Positions 1 to 6,547 of a stretch of DNA of 6,617 nucleotides are shown piece by piece (within the stretch, counting starts at the first letter, position 1; the number at the start of each line of letters is the position of its first letter). The stretch is from Acidobacteriota bacterium. GTDB lineage: Bacteria; Acidobacteriota; Blastocatellia; Pyrinomonadales; Pyrinomonadaceae. The position numbers were made by a program, and so were the translations under genes. The stretch is from positions 1 to 6,617 of the forward strand of contig QHXE01000529.1 in NCBI GenBank assembly GCA_003222835.1, given 5' to 3'. Under the pieces are notes generated by a model, which ran no database searches, was not told the DNA's origin, and worked only from the letters and a program-made list of their open reading frames with translations.

Positions 1-939
1 GCCTCCCACCATCAGCAGCATGAATTCCTGTTTGGTCAGCACTGCGATCGTGCCGACCGCGCCGCCGATCGCCAGGCTGCCAACGTCGCCCATGAAAACT
101 TCCGCCGGTGGCGCATTGAACCAGAGAAATCCGAGACTCGCGCCGGCCATCGCGCCGCAAAACACGGTAAGCTCCGCTGCCTCCGGACGATGCGTGAGAT
201 CCAGATAACTCGCCCAGCGCGCATCGCCGCTCAAATAAGTAAAGACGGTCAGCGCGGACATGGCGATAAAGGTCACGCTGATCGCCAGACCATCCAGTCC
301 GTCCGTTAAATTCACCGCGTTCGTGGAACCAAGCAGCACGATCACTACGAGCACAAGATACAGATAGGGTCCAATCGTACTGATGCCGTTGGGCTCCGCC
401 GTCTGCTTGAAAAACGGAATGCTGACGTTCCACGAATACTTGGTCGCGAAATACGTGGTCGAGATATACAAAGCCAGCCACACAGCGAAAGCGATGACTA
501 ACTGCAGCGCCAGTTTCTGACGTCCAGTTAGTCCGAGGCTGCGCTGCTTCACCAGCTTTAGATAATCGTCGGCGAACCCCACGGCTCCGAACGCCAGGGT
601 TGCGACGATAATGATCCAAACATAAAGACCATTGAGCCGTGCCCATAACAAAGTCGAGATGATGACTGAGGCGATGACCAGCAACCCACCCATCGTTGGC
701 GTGTCGCGTTTGGCGATATGCGCCCGTGGACCTTCTTCGCGAATCTGCTGGCCGATGTTCCATCTCTTCAAGCCATTGATGACTCTTCGCCCCGACAAGA
801 GCGCGATCAGCATCGCCGTGACCGCCCCATACGCCGTACGGAAGGTGACGTACTGAAAAACATTCAGAGCTTTTACGAGCCACCAATCTTGATCCTTGAA
901 GTGGCCATAGATCAGCTCGTAAAAGATGTAGTAAATCAT
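1..939 (-). CDS. mraY: MraY, phospho-N-acetylmuramoyl-pentapeptide transferase (3' end cut by window edge)
   Basis: MraY is an integral membrane enzyme that moves phospho-MurNAc-pentapeptide from UDP to undecaprenyl phosphate, making lipid I on the inner face of the cytoplasmic membrane. I read 313 codons from the ATG at 939-937 to the edge with no stop. The family is about 360 residues long, so roughly the last 50 residues, including the C-terminal histidine-rich motif, lie outside. Visible family marks are the N-terminus MIYYIFYEL, RDTPTMGG (78-85), the acidic motif ADDYLK (123-128), NAVNLTDGLDGLA (207-219) and GDVGSLA (284-290), separated by hydrophobic helices typical of this polytopic protein. 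The ATG fits the family N-terminus. No strong ribosome binding site precedes it, and a GC-rich hairpin ends 7 nt upstream. It follows murF by 62 nt and is probably co-transcribed with it. The identification is secure. Confidence 0.96.
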   Translation of the reverse strand, partial: MIYYIFYELIYGHFKDQDWWLVKALNVFQYVTFRTAYGAVTAMLIALLSGRRVINGLKRWNIGQQIREEGPRAHIAKRDTPTMGGLLVIASVIISTLLWARLNGLYVWIIIVATLAFGAVGFADDYLKLVKQRSLGLTGRQKLALQLVIAFAVWLALYISTTYFATKYSWNVSIPFFKQTAEPNGISTIGPYLYLVLVVIVLLGSTNAVNLTDGLDGLAISVTFIAMSALTVFTYLSGDARWASYLDLTHRPEAAELTVFCGAMAGASLGFLWFNAPPAEVFMGDVGSLAIGGAVGTIAVLTKQEFMLLMVGG

Positions 940-1001
940 TCCGGAGCGCCGACATCCTGTCGGCGGTTCGCGGGCATCCTGGCCCGCTTCTCCTCGCCAT
1001 A
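940..1001. repeat. Twin GC-rich hairpins between murF and mraY
   Basis: Two adjacent palindromes take up most of this gap. The first pairs 947-954 with 958-965 (8 bp, perfect, 3-nt loop). The second pairs 970-975 with 982-987 (6 bp, 6-nt loop). Both carry the same central CATCCTG, so they look like related units of one repeat family. Neither is followed by a T-run in the direction of transcription, so an intrinsic terminator is unlikely. They may form RNA structures that affect mraY translation or message stability, or simply be dispersed repeats. Function is not known. Confidence 0.7.
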
Positions 1002-2477
1002 CTACGCGTGATTCTCGCCCGCCAGAGGAAACCGCTCCCTCAATGCCTTCACCACTTTGTCTGTTTCCACACTCCGCGAGCCTTTGACTAGAATCAAATC
1101 AGCGGCGCGGACTTCATTAACCGCTGCCGCTGCCGCATCGTCTGAGCTTTCAAAGAACCGCGTCGCTGCCAGCCCCTCGTCCTGCGCGCCCTTAAGGACT
1201 TCTTTCGCGAGCCCACGCACGCCCCACAAAACCTCGATCCCGAGCCTCGCGATCTCACGGCCCGCTTCCCGGTGCATCGCCGGAGCTTCCGGTCCAAGTT
1301 CAAGCATCTCGCCGGCAATCACGATGCGCCGCTTTACGTTATTGCTCGCCTCGGCCAGCGTCCGCGTCATGCTGAGCAACGAACGCGGATTCGAGTTATA
1401 CGAGTCATCCACCACGGTAAAACCGGCCGTGAAATTCAGAACCTCGCCGCGCATCTTTGGCGGTTTCGCCGTTCGGAGCGCATCGGCGATCAGCTCAGGC
1501 TTGACGTTCAGGGCCGTGGCCACCGCTGATGCCGCCAGCGCATTCATCAAATTATGGCGTCCCGTCATCGGCAGCTCGGCCTCCGCTTCGCCCATTGGCG
1601 TTTGCAATCGAAAGCGAATCGAACCAAAGCGCGATGCATCGATCCCGCTCGCCTTTACGTCGGCCTTGTTTTCGATGCCGAAAGTTAGCACCGGCCCGTT
1701 TGTTTTTGACTTCATTTCCATAACAAGTTCATCGTCTGCATTGAGCACTGCAACGCCGCCGGGCTTCAGACCTTCGATTAATTCGGCCTTCATCGCGGCG
1801 ACGGTTTCAATCGTGCCGAGATGTTCCAAGTGCACCGGCGCGATCATCAATTCCACGCCGATATCGGGCGGCGTGATTTGCACGAGCCTGCGAATCTCGT
1901 GCGTGGGCGAGGACATCCCCATTTCCAACACCGCCAGATCGTAATCATCCGGCTTACGTCCACGGCTGACCATCTGCAAGACGGAGAGCGGCAGGCCGAG
2001 GTTGTTGTTATAATTGCGTTCGCTCTTGAGCACTCGATGTCCGGTACGGAAAAGAATGTGAGCGGTCAGCTCTTTCGTGGTTGTCTTCCCGGCGCTGCCC
2101 GTGATTCCGACTACCGGTTTTCTCCATTGCTCGTACACTTTTCGCGCCAGCGTTTGTAAAGCCCCGATCGCGTCATCCACAAGCAAGAGTCGATCACTCA
2201 ACTCGCTTAGCTCTTGATTACCAGCCACACGCTCGCTAAGAGCCACTGCGGCGATTGCGCCATTGGCGAACGCCTGCGCGATGAAGTTGTGCGCGTCGGC
2301 AAACGTGCCGTTGAATCCGGCGCGGTCGTAATCGGGTTGCGAAAGCGCAAAGAAAAGTTCGCCCGCCTTGGTAGTCCGCGAATCGATCGAGAAGTCAACT
2401 ATTTCTTTGTCAAAGATCTCGGGGCGCATACTGTCGGTCGTTGCGCCCATTAAGTTTGCTGCAGTCGTAATGTTCAC
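1002..2477 (-). CDS. murF: MurF, UDP-N-acetylmuramoyl-tripeptide--D-alanyl-D-alanine ligase
   Basis: MurF is the cytoplasmic ATP-dependent ligase that adds D-Ala-D-Ala to UDP-MurNAc-tripeptide and so completes the pentapeptide precursor that MraY uses. The 491-residue product is close to the usual MurF length, slightly long. The N-terminal substrate domain shows DSRTTKAGELFFAL (32-45). The central ATPase domain has the P-loop GITGSAGKTTTKE (124-136), LEMGMSS (184-190), APVHLEHLGT (213-222) and a lysine at about 230 in the region where Mur ligases are carbamylated. GRHNLMNALAA (306-316) and DDSYNSNP (357-364) follow. The C-terminal domain ends with KGSRSVETDKVV (465-476). DDSYNSNP and the KGSRS segment favour MurF over MurE. 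The start is GTG at 2477-2475, giving a normal family N-terminus. It has no clear Shine-Dalgarno and sits 8 nt from the end of an inverted repeat. One oddity is ELM (209-211) where the family usually has a TN pair before the IAPxHLE motif. Confidence 0.95.
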   Translation of the reverse strand: MNITTAANLMGATTDSMRPEIFDKEIVDFSIDSRTTKAGELFFALSQPDYDRAGFNGTFADAHNFIAQAFANGAIAAVALSERVAGNQELSELSDRLLLVDDAIGALQTLARKVYEQWRKPVVGITGSAGKTTTKELTAHILFRTGHRVLKSERNYNNNLGLPLSVLQMVSRGRKPDDYDLAVLEMGMSSPTHEIRRLVQITPPDIGVELMIAPVHLEHLGTIETVAAMKAELIEGLKPGGVAVLNADDELVMEMKSKTNGPVLTFGIENKADVKASGIDASRFGSIRFRLQTPMGEAEAELPMTGRHNLMNALAASAVATALNVKPELIADALRTAKPPKMRGEVLNFTAGFTVVDDSYNSNPRSLLSMTRTLAEASNNVKRRIVIAGEMLELGPEAPAMHREAGREIARLGIEVLWGVRGLAKEVLKGAQDEGLAATRFFESSDDAAAAAVNEVRAADLILVKGSRSVETDKVVKALRERFPLAGENHA

Positions 2478-2485
2478 GTTGCACG

Positions 2486-2580
2486 GTCAGAACCGCCTGC
2501 GGTAGCGGGCGGTTAATCGTTGCTGCTAAGGGACTTTCAATATTCGAGGTCAGCCGCCCGCTACCACAGGCGGTTCGGAC
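2486..2580. repeat. Long imperfect inverted repeat filling the ftsI-murF gap
   Basis: The arm at 2486-2514 matches the reverse complement of 2552-2580 at about 26 of 29 positions, with a 37-nt spacer (2515-2551). Each arm is also partly self-complementary: 2491-2497 (AACCGCC) pairs with 2508-2514 (GGCGGTT). The element can therefore fold as one long hairpin or as two small ones. The right arm runs into the last base of the ftsI stop codon (2580-2582), and the left arm ends 8 nt before the murF GTG. It encodes no visible protein. The structure resembles REP/BIME- or MITE-like intergenic repeats, and similar GC-rich palindromes are common between genes in Verrucomicrobiota. That family link is my inference. 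Confidence 0.8.
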
Positions 2581-4643
2581 TAATTACCACGCCAAAAATC
2601 AACCCTTACGATTTGGCCGGCATCAACTTCGGCTCCAGGCTCCGGAGTCTGCCGCACGGCGTGTCCTTCCCCACGCGCCTCCAGCCGCAGGCCGAGTTGT
2701 GCACATGTGCGCGCCACGTCGCGAACGCTCTGGCCATGCAGATCGGGCATCAAGGCCGCCCGATTGCTGGCAACCGCTAAAACGATTTCGCTCGCCTGAC
2801 CGTTGAAGTTTTGCGCCGCTATCTTCGGCAGACTCGCCTCGCGTTGCTCTGTTTGGATCGAGTCGTCTTTGATTTGCGTTGTCGATGACTTGGATGTTTG
2901 CGCAATCAGCGTCGGCCCGGGTTTGAATTCCACGTCTGGCGTTACTCCTAATTCAGGTAGTATCTGCTCGGCAATTTCCCGAAACACCGGCGCCGCCACA
3001 TCTCCGCCGTGATACGATCCCAGCGGTTCGTCGATTACCACGATAATTACCACTGCCGGATTCTTGACCGGCGCGAAGCCAACAAATGATCCAATAAACC
3101 TCGTGGCCGAGTAAGCGTGGGTCCTAGGGTCAACTTTCTGTGCAGTGCCCGTCTTGCCCGCGGCGCTATAACCATCGAGCTGGGCCTTCTTTGCGGTGCC
3201 ATGCAGAGTCACACCTTCAAACATTCCGCGTAACGCCTCCGTCGTTTCAGGCTTTAATGCCGGCCGCGTCTCCGGCTTTGCCTGAAACAGAACACTTCCA
3301 TCCGGCGCCCGCAGCTCGCGCAGAAGATGGGGCTTGACCAGCGTTCCGCCATTCGCGAGAACGCTATAGGCTGTTGCCATCTGGAGCGGCGTCACGCCAA
3401 CTTCCTGGCCGATTGCGAGCGATCCAATCGACGATGGCTGCCAGCGGTTGAGCGCGCGCAGAATGCCAGGAGATTCCCCGGCCAGATCGACCCCGGTGCG
3501 CGATCCAAATCCCAGCCGCTTCATGTACTCGTACATCGATTCGTTGCCGACCATAAGGCCGAGTTTGATCGCGCCAACGTTACTCGATTTCGCCAGAGCG
3601 TCAGCTACTGTAACTATGCCATACGGATGACCATCGTGAATCAGGCGGCCGGCGACAGTGATCGAACCCATCTGACAATCGATCTTGTCATCAGGTTTTA
3701 CCAGCCCCTTTTCAATCGCGGCCGAGTAAGCAACTATTTTGAACGTCGAGCCTGGTTCGTAGATACTTTGCAGCGCTCCGTTCGCGCGCGCTTCGGCGGA
3801 ATTCGCGACTGGCTGATTGGGATCGAAGGTCGGCGCATTAGCCAGCGCCAGGATTTCTCCGGTTCGAGGATCCATAACGATAGCGGTGCCGGACTTCGCG
3901 TGCGCGCGATCGACGGCGGCGGACAACGCCTGCTCCGTTCTATATTGAATGGTTTGGTCGATGGTTAGCACGACCGTCTGGCCCGGATGCGACTGCACCT
4001 CATAGCTTTCAAACGCCCGCCGTTCGCGATCTCTCTCGAGATAGACCTTGCCCGCCTCGCCACGAATCTTTTCGTTGTAGTATTGCTCGACGCCGCTCAG
4101 TCCAATCTCGTCCGTACCTACAAAACCAAGTACGTGGGCCGCGAGTGAGTCGTTCGGATAATAGCGCTTCGGCTCTTTGCGGGAGTAAATGCCATCGAGA
4201 TTCAGCTGATCGAGCTTGCTTGCCGACTGAATATCCAAACGACGAAGGATCCAGACAAATTTCTTGCTTGACTCCTTCGCTTCACTAAGCCGGCTGGTAA
4301 GCTCTGCGCGATCTTGACCTGTAATCGCGGCGATACGTCTTGCAGTGTCCTCAGTACTTGGGATTTCACGAGGGTCAGCGAAGAAGGATTCGGTGTCGAT
4401 GCTGCGGGCGAGTTCCCTTCCCTGTCGATCCAACAATTGGCCGCGGCTGGGACTGGTTTCGATGGCGCCGACTTGTTGGCTGCGCGCGCGGGAAGCGAGT
4501 TCTTCGTGCTGATTAACCTGAAGCTGAACGAGTCTGGCCCCAATCGCCAACATCCAAACCACCAAGCCGATGGCAATGAACAGCGCCCGCCGCTGCGGAC
4601 TGCTGACCCGTGGCGCGTCGATTACAGTAGAACGACGGGGCAT
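2580..4643 (-). CDS. ftsI: FtsI/PBP2-type peptidoglycan D,D-transpeptidase with C-terminal PASTA domain
   Basis: This is a class B penicillin-binding protein, the transpeptidase that cross-links septal peptidoglycan during division. Of its 687 residues, a basic cytoplasmic N-terminus (1-19) precedes one membrane anchor (about 20-40). The PBP dimerisation region follows, with SRGQLLDRQGRELA (66-79) and YYPNDSLAAHVLGFVG (161-176). The penicillin-binding domain carries all three catalytic motifs: STFK (299-302, nucleophile S299), SSN (353-355) and KTGTAQ (497-502). After the YHGGDVAAPVF segment (544-554) comes a variable linker (about 570-628), then one PASTA domain (about 629-684) with MPDLHGQSVRDV. 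Typical proteobacterial FtsI lacks PASTA; PBP2x and SpoVD have it. The ATG at 4643-4641 has a GGAG Shine-Dalgarno 6 nt upstream. It follows the FtsL-like gene by 44 nt. MurE, the usual next gene, is not downstream. Class and role are secure; the symbol ftsI rests on position. Confidence 0.94.
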   Translation of the reverse strand: MPRRSTVIDAPRVSSPQRRALFIAIGLVVWMLAIGARLVQLQVNQHEELASRARSQQVGAIETSPSRGQLLDRQGRELARSIDTESFFADPREIPSTEDTARRIAAITGQDRAELTSRLSEAKESSKKFVWILRRLDIQSASKLDQLNLDGIYSRKEPKRYYPNDSLAAHVLGFVGTDEIGLSGVEQYYNEKIRGEAGKVYLERDRERRAFESYEVQSHPGQTVVLTIDQTIQYRTEQALSAAVDRAHAKSGTAIVMDPRTGEILALANAPTFDPNQPVANSAEARANGALQSIYEPGSTFKIVAYSAAIEKGLVKPDDKIDCQMGSITVAGRLIHDGHPYGIVTVADALAKSSNVGAIKLGLMVGNESMYEYMKRLGFGSRTGVDLAGESPGILRALNRWQPSSIGSLAIGQEVGVTPLQMATAYSVLANGGTLVKPHLLRELRAPDGSVLFQAKPETRPALKPETTEALRGMFEGVTLHGTAKKAQLDGYSAAGKTGTAQKVDPRTHAYSATRFIGSFVGFAPVKNPAVVIIVVIDEPLGSYHGGDVAAPVFREIAEQILPELGVTPDVEFKPGPTLIAQTSKSSTTQIKDDSIQTEQREASLPKIAAQNFNGQASEIVLAVASNRAALMPDLHGQSVRDVARTCAQLGLRLEARGEGHAVRQTPEPGAEVDAGQIVRVDFWRGN

Positions 4644-4649
4644 CGATTA

Positions 4650-4653
4650 CTCC
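4650..4653 (-). promoter_or_regulatory. Ribosome binding site for ftsI
   Basis: GGAG on the minus strand, 6 nt before the ATG at 4643. It supports this start over the internal methionine codons. Confidence 0.7.
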
Positions 4654-4687
4654 AAACCTGCGATCAAGTACGCGAGAGCGCACAAAG

Positions 4688-5143
4688 CTATTTTGGCTGT
4701 TTACGATTGAGCTGAGGCTTTGTTCCCGGCTCCGCTGACGCTCGAGTACTTCCTGATTGAGACTCCGATAATCGAGCGGATGATTGCAGCGCCTTGTTCG
4801 TCGAACTATTAACGAATCCTTTCAGCGGGTCGATTTGCGCGGCTTGCAGCGGCTGCATTCCTAGTCTTCGAGCCGCGCGCTCCAGACGCAACGGACTCGC
4901 TGCCGCTTCACGTTCCACCAACAGACGGTGCCGCTCTTCGGTCAGTCCGTCGCGTACAGTGCGCAGTTTTTCGGTTTGGTAACCTAGTCTCAGGGCCGCA
5001 AAATGCTGCCCTCCCGCGTAGACGAAACCGCAAGCGATGACCAGGCCGCACGCCAACAGCAATCCAAGGCGCTTCAGCCCATCCCGATCACGTTCACGCA
5101 GCACGACTGCATTACGCTGCTTTGAGGGAACTCGTCTAACCAT
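4688..5143 (-). CDS. ftsL: FtsL-like small bitopic cell-division protein
   Basis: This is a 151-residue single-pass membrane protein in the ftsL position between rsmH and ftsI. FtsL-family proteins pair with FtsB/DivIC and activate the FtsW-FtsI septal synthase. A basic cytoplasmic tail (1-24) precedes one hydrophobic segment (about 25-44, RLGLLLACGLVIACGFVYAG). A charged helical stretch (about 46-82) suits a periplasmic coiled coil. PLRLERAARRLGMQPLQAAQI (84-104) resembles the conserved end of FtsL/DivIC proteins, where a leucine-glycine-methionine turn is common. The tail beyond about 112 is Ser/Gln/Lys-rich, probably disordered, and makes the protein somewhat longer than many FtsL proteins (about 100-120 residues). 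The ATG at 5143-5141 has an AGAGGA Shine-Dalgarno 7 nt upstream. FtsL sequences diverge strongly, so the call rests on architecture and position more than sequence identity. Confidence 0.8.
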   Translation of the reverse strand: MVRRVPSKQRNAVVLRERDRDGLKRLGLLLACGLVIACGFVYAGGQHFAALRLGYQTEKLRTVRDGLTEERHRLLVEREAAASPLRLERAARRLGMQPLQAAQIDPLKGFVNSSTNKALQSSARLSESQSGSTRASAEPGTKPQLNRKQPK

Positions 5144-5150
5144 GTAGCCT

Positions 5151-5156
5151 TCCTCT
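5151..5156 (-). promoter_or_regulatory. Ribosome binding site for the FtsL-like gene
   Basis: AGAGGA on the minus strand, 7 nt before the ATG at 5143, inside the 22-nt gap after the rsmH stop codon. It is the clearest Shine-Dalgarno in the window and fixes the start of this poorly conserved gene. Confidence 0.75.
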
Positions 5157-5165
5157 GAGATTGTT

Positions 5166-5735
5166 TTAGAGCTTCCGACCAGCTCGCAACTTCGCGCTGC
5201 GTGCTCGCGGGTTGACTGCGATTTCTTCGTCGCCAGGCGTGATTGGCCGTCGCGTTAAGATCTCGACCGCCTTTCGCGCGCCGCAAATGCACTGCGGTAC
5301 GCGTGGCGGACACTGACAACGGCCGGAGAGTTTGCCTAGCGTTCGCTTGACAATACGATCCTCAAGCGAGTGAAAACTGATTACTGCAAGACGACCGTCT
5401 GGCTCTAAATGCTCAACCGCATCAGTCACGAAACGATCAAGGTTTTCGAGTTCGCGGTTGACCGCAATGCGCAACGCCTGAAATGTGCGCGTGGCTGGGT
5501 GGATCCTCCGTAGCTTGCCTGGACCGGTTGTCCTTTCAACTAGACTGGCGAGTTGGCTGGTGGTAGTTACCGGTTCGCCCTGTTCTCGCTTTCGCACGAT
5601 CGCGCGAGCTATGCGCCGCGAGTGACGCTCTTCGCCATGCTCAAAAATGATTCGCGCAATCTCTACTTCAGAAAGACGTCGAGCGGCGCGTCGTGCCGGA
5701 AACTGAATCCGCGCGAGGGTGAATCCAATTGCCAC
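5166..5735 (-). CDS. rsmH: RsmH C-terminal fragment
   Basis: This frame is open from a GTG at 5735, but its first 20 residues overlap the N-terminal fragment and are not RsmH-like. True similarity begins at [10 protein letters not shown] (21-30). Beyond that it shows [15 protein letters not shown] (33-47), [18 protein letters not shown] (79-96), the catalytic-region block [18 protein letters not shown] (114-131), a cysteine cluster [13 protein letters not shown] (140-152) and the C-terminal [11 protein letters not shown] (175-185). No Shine-Dalgarno precedes the GTG, so independent translation is doubtful. Confidence 0.7.
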   Translation of the reverse strand: MAIGFTLARIQFPARRAARRLSEVEIARIIFEHGEERHSRRIARAIVRKREQGEPVTTTSQLASLVERTTGPGKLRRIHPATRTFQALRIAVNRELENLDRFVTDAVEHLEPDGRLAVISFHSLEDRIVKRTLGKLSGRCQCPPRVPQCICGARKAVEILTRRPITPGDEEIAVNPRARSAKLRAGRKL

Positions 5736-6076
5736 GACGAAAGGCCCAAGTCGGCGAGAATACCGCGTGCCTGTTTGATTTTCGCTTTCGCGAGGACCCG
5801 CGTAAGTTCGCGAAAATCAGCATGCACAGCGCGAAAGCGCGAGCTATACAGCGCCAATCGCTCTCTCGCCAACTCGAGCGCTTCGTCGTCGCGATCGAGC
5901 GCGAGCACTTGCGTAGCACTCGATGCTTGCAGAATTGCTTCGCTATGCCCGCCCAGGCCTACCGTGCAATCGACAAACAATCCGCCGCGCTCAGCCGCGA
6001 GCAACTCGATCGTCTCTCGAAGTAGCACGGGGCGATGGGGCGCGCCCCTGCCCCCCAAAGGCACCGCCATTACCAC
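5663..6076 (-). CDS. rsmH: RsmH N-terminal fragment (SAM-binding part)
   Basis: This 137-codon frame holds [13 protein letters not shown] (14-26), the SAM-binding motif [14 protein letters not shown] (36-49), ALDRDDEAL (59-67) and [20 protein letters not shown] (106-125), up to APLD (130-133). The last four residues (VFLK) and the TAG come from reading out of frame past the lesion. GTG at 6076 and ATG at 6070 are both possible starts, and neither has a well-placed Shine-Dalgarno. It starts 30 nt after the mraZ stop. The SAM fold is incomplete, because the second half of the enzyme is in another frame, so activity is not expected. Confidence 0.75.
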   Translation of the reverse strand: MVMAVPLGGRGAPHRPVLLRETIELLAAERGGLFVDCTVGLGGHSEAILQASSATQVLALDRDDEALELARERLALYSSRFRAVHADFRELTRVLAKAKIKQARGILADLGLSSWQLDSPSRGFSFRHDAPLDVFLK

Positions 6077-6106
6077 CGCCCCGTGATCTCGTTCAAAGAA
6101 CTTCCT

Positions 6107-6547
6107 CTAAACTCCCAAGCGCGCGATTGCCGCTTCGTCTTCCTCGGTATAAGGATCGGACAGCAAGCGCTGCTGAAACTTGTCCAGCTCCCAAACTTCC
6201 AGGTAGCTCAAATAGCCGAGCACCGCAACGTCGCCGACGACCGCGGCGCTTTTTCTCAGCAGCGGATGAATCAGCACGCGTCCCTGCGAATCCATCGACG
6301 ACTGCTGCCCGTAATAGTTCGTCCTGTCAAGGAACTTACGCCGCGCGGGATCCATCGAAGGCAGCAGCGAAAGCCGCTGTTCGATCGCTTCCCATTCCGG
6401 CATTGGATAAATGCGCACGCATTCGCCTGTCAAACTGGTAAGATACAGGGCCGAACCGTACTTTTCTTCGACGTAACGACGAAAGAGTGTCGGCACTTTG
6501 AGCCGGCCCTTCGAATCGATTCGCGCCGTGTAGTTGCCGCGCAGCAT
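6107..6547 (-). CDS. mraZ: MraZ, transcriptional regulator of the dcw cluster
   Basis: MraZ is a nucleoid-associated DNA-binding protein that forms ring-shaped oligomers, binds repeats upstream of its own gene and controls the dcw operon. The 146-residue product matches the family length (about 140-150). It contains two SpoVT/AbrB-like halves, each marked by the conserved D-x-x-G-R signature: ARIDSKGRLKVP (8-19; D11, R15) and SMDSQGRVLIHPLLR (84-98; D86, R90). The N-terminus MLRGNYTARID is typical, supporting the ATG at 6547-6545; GGAA 5 nt upstream is at best a weak ribosome binding site. As in most bacteria it is the first gene of the cluster, with rsmH 30 nt downstream. Only 70 nt of upstream DNA is present, so its promoter and operator are mostly outside. 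Confidence 0.95.
   Translation of the reverse strand: MLRGNYTARIDSKGRLKVPTLFRRYVEEKYGSALYLTSLTGECVRIYPMPEWEAIEQRLSLLPSMDPARRKFLDRTNYYGQQSSMDSQGRVLIHPLLRKSAAVVGDVAVLGYLSYLEVWELDKFQQRLLSDPYTEEDEAAIARLGV

Larger units (their letters stand above)
5166..6076 (-). pseudogene. rsmH: rsmH (mraW), 16S rRNA m4C1402 methyltransferase, broken by frameshift with internal loss
   Basis: Intact RsmH (about 310-320 residues) uses S-adenosylmethionine to N4-methylate C1402 of 16S rRNA. Here the gene is in two frames. Residues matching the first part run from 6076 to the aspartate codon at 5680-5678, followed by four foreign codons and a stop. The rest continues in another frame from about 5675 to the TAA at 5166. 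The family block between APLD and the SEEEIA-like segment (the MRMD...SAAEW region, about 16-17 residues) is missing. The phase change fits a loss of about 49 or 52 nt. The two usable parts total about 302 residues, so adding the missing block gives a normal length. The flanking parts are well conserved and unbiased, suggesting a recent lesion or an assembly or read error. Gene identity is certain; whether the break is real cannot be told from this sequence. Confidence 0.88.

Noticed and set aside
1057..1944. Long plus-strand open frame of 295 codons
   Set aside because: It lies opposite murF, whose motifs are unmistakable. Its product is Ser/Ala/Arg-rich without recognisable motifs, as expected of an antisense shadow in GC-rich coding DNA.
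2486..2580. Intrinsic terminator between ftsI and murF
   Set aside because: The stem is strong, but no U-run follows it in the direction of transcription, and the spacer is 37 nt.
3327..3968. Plus-strand open frame of 213 codons
   Set aside because: It is antisense to the transpeptidase domain of the PBP and shows no domain or ribosome binding evidence.
5663..5735. Programmed ribosomal frameshift in rsmH
   Set aside because: A conserved block of about 16-17 residues is absent from all frames, which a frameshift event cannot restore, and I see no slippery heptamer with a following structure at the junction.
5553..6441. Overlapping plus-strand frames of 177 and 172 codons
   Set aside because: They are antisense to rsmH and mraZ, with low-complexity Arg/Ser/Pro-rich products.
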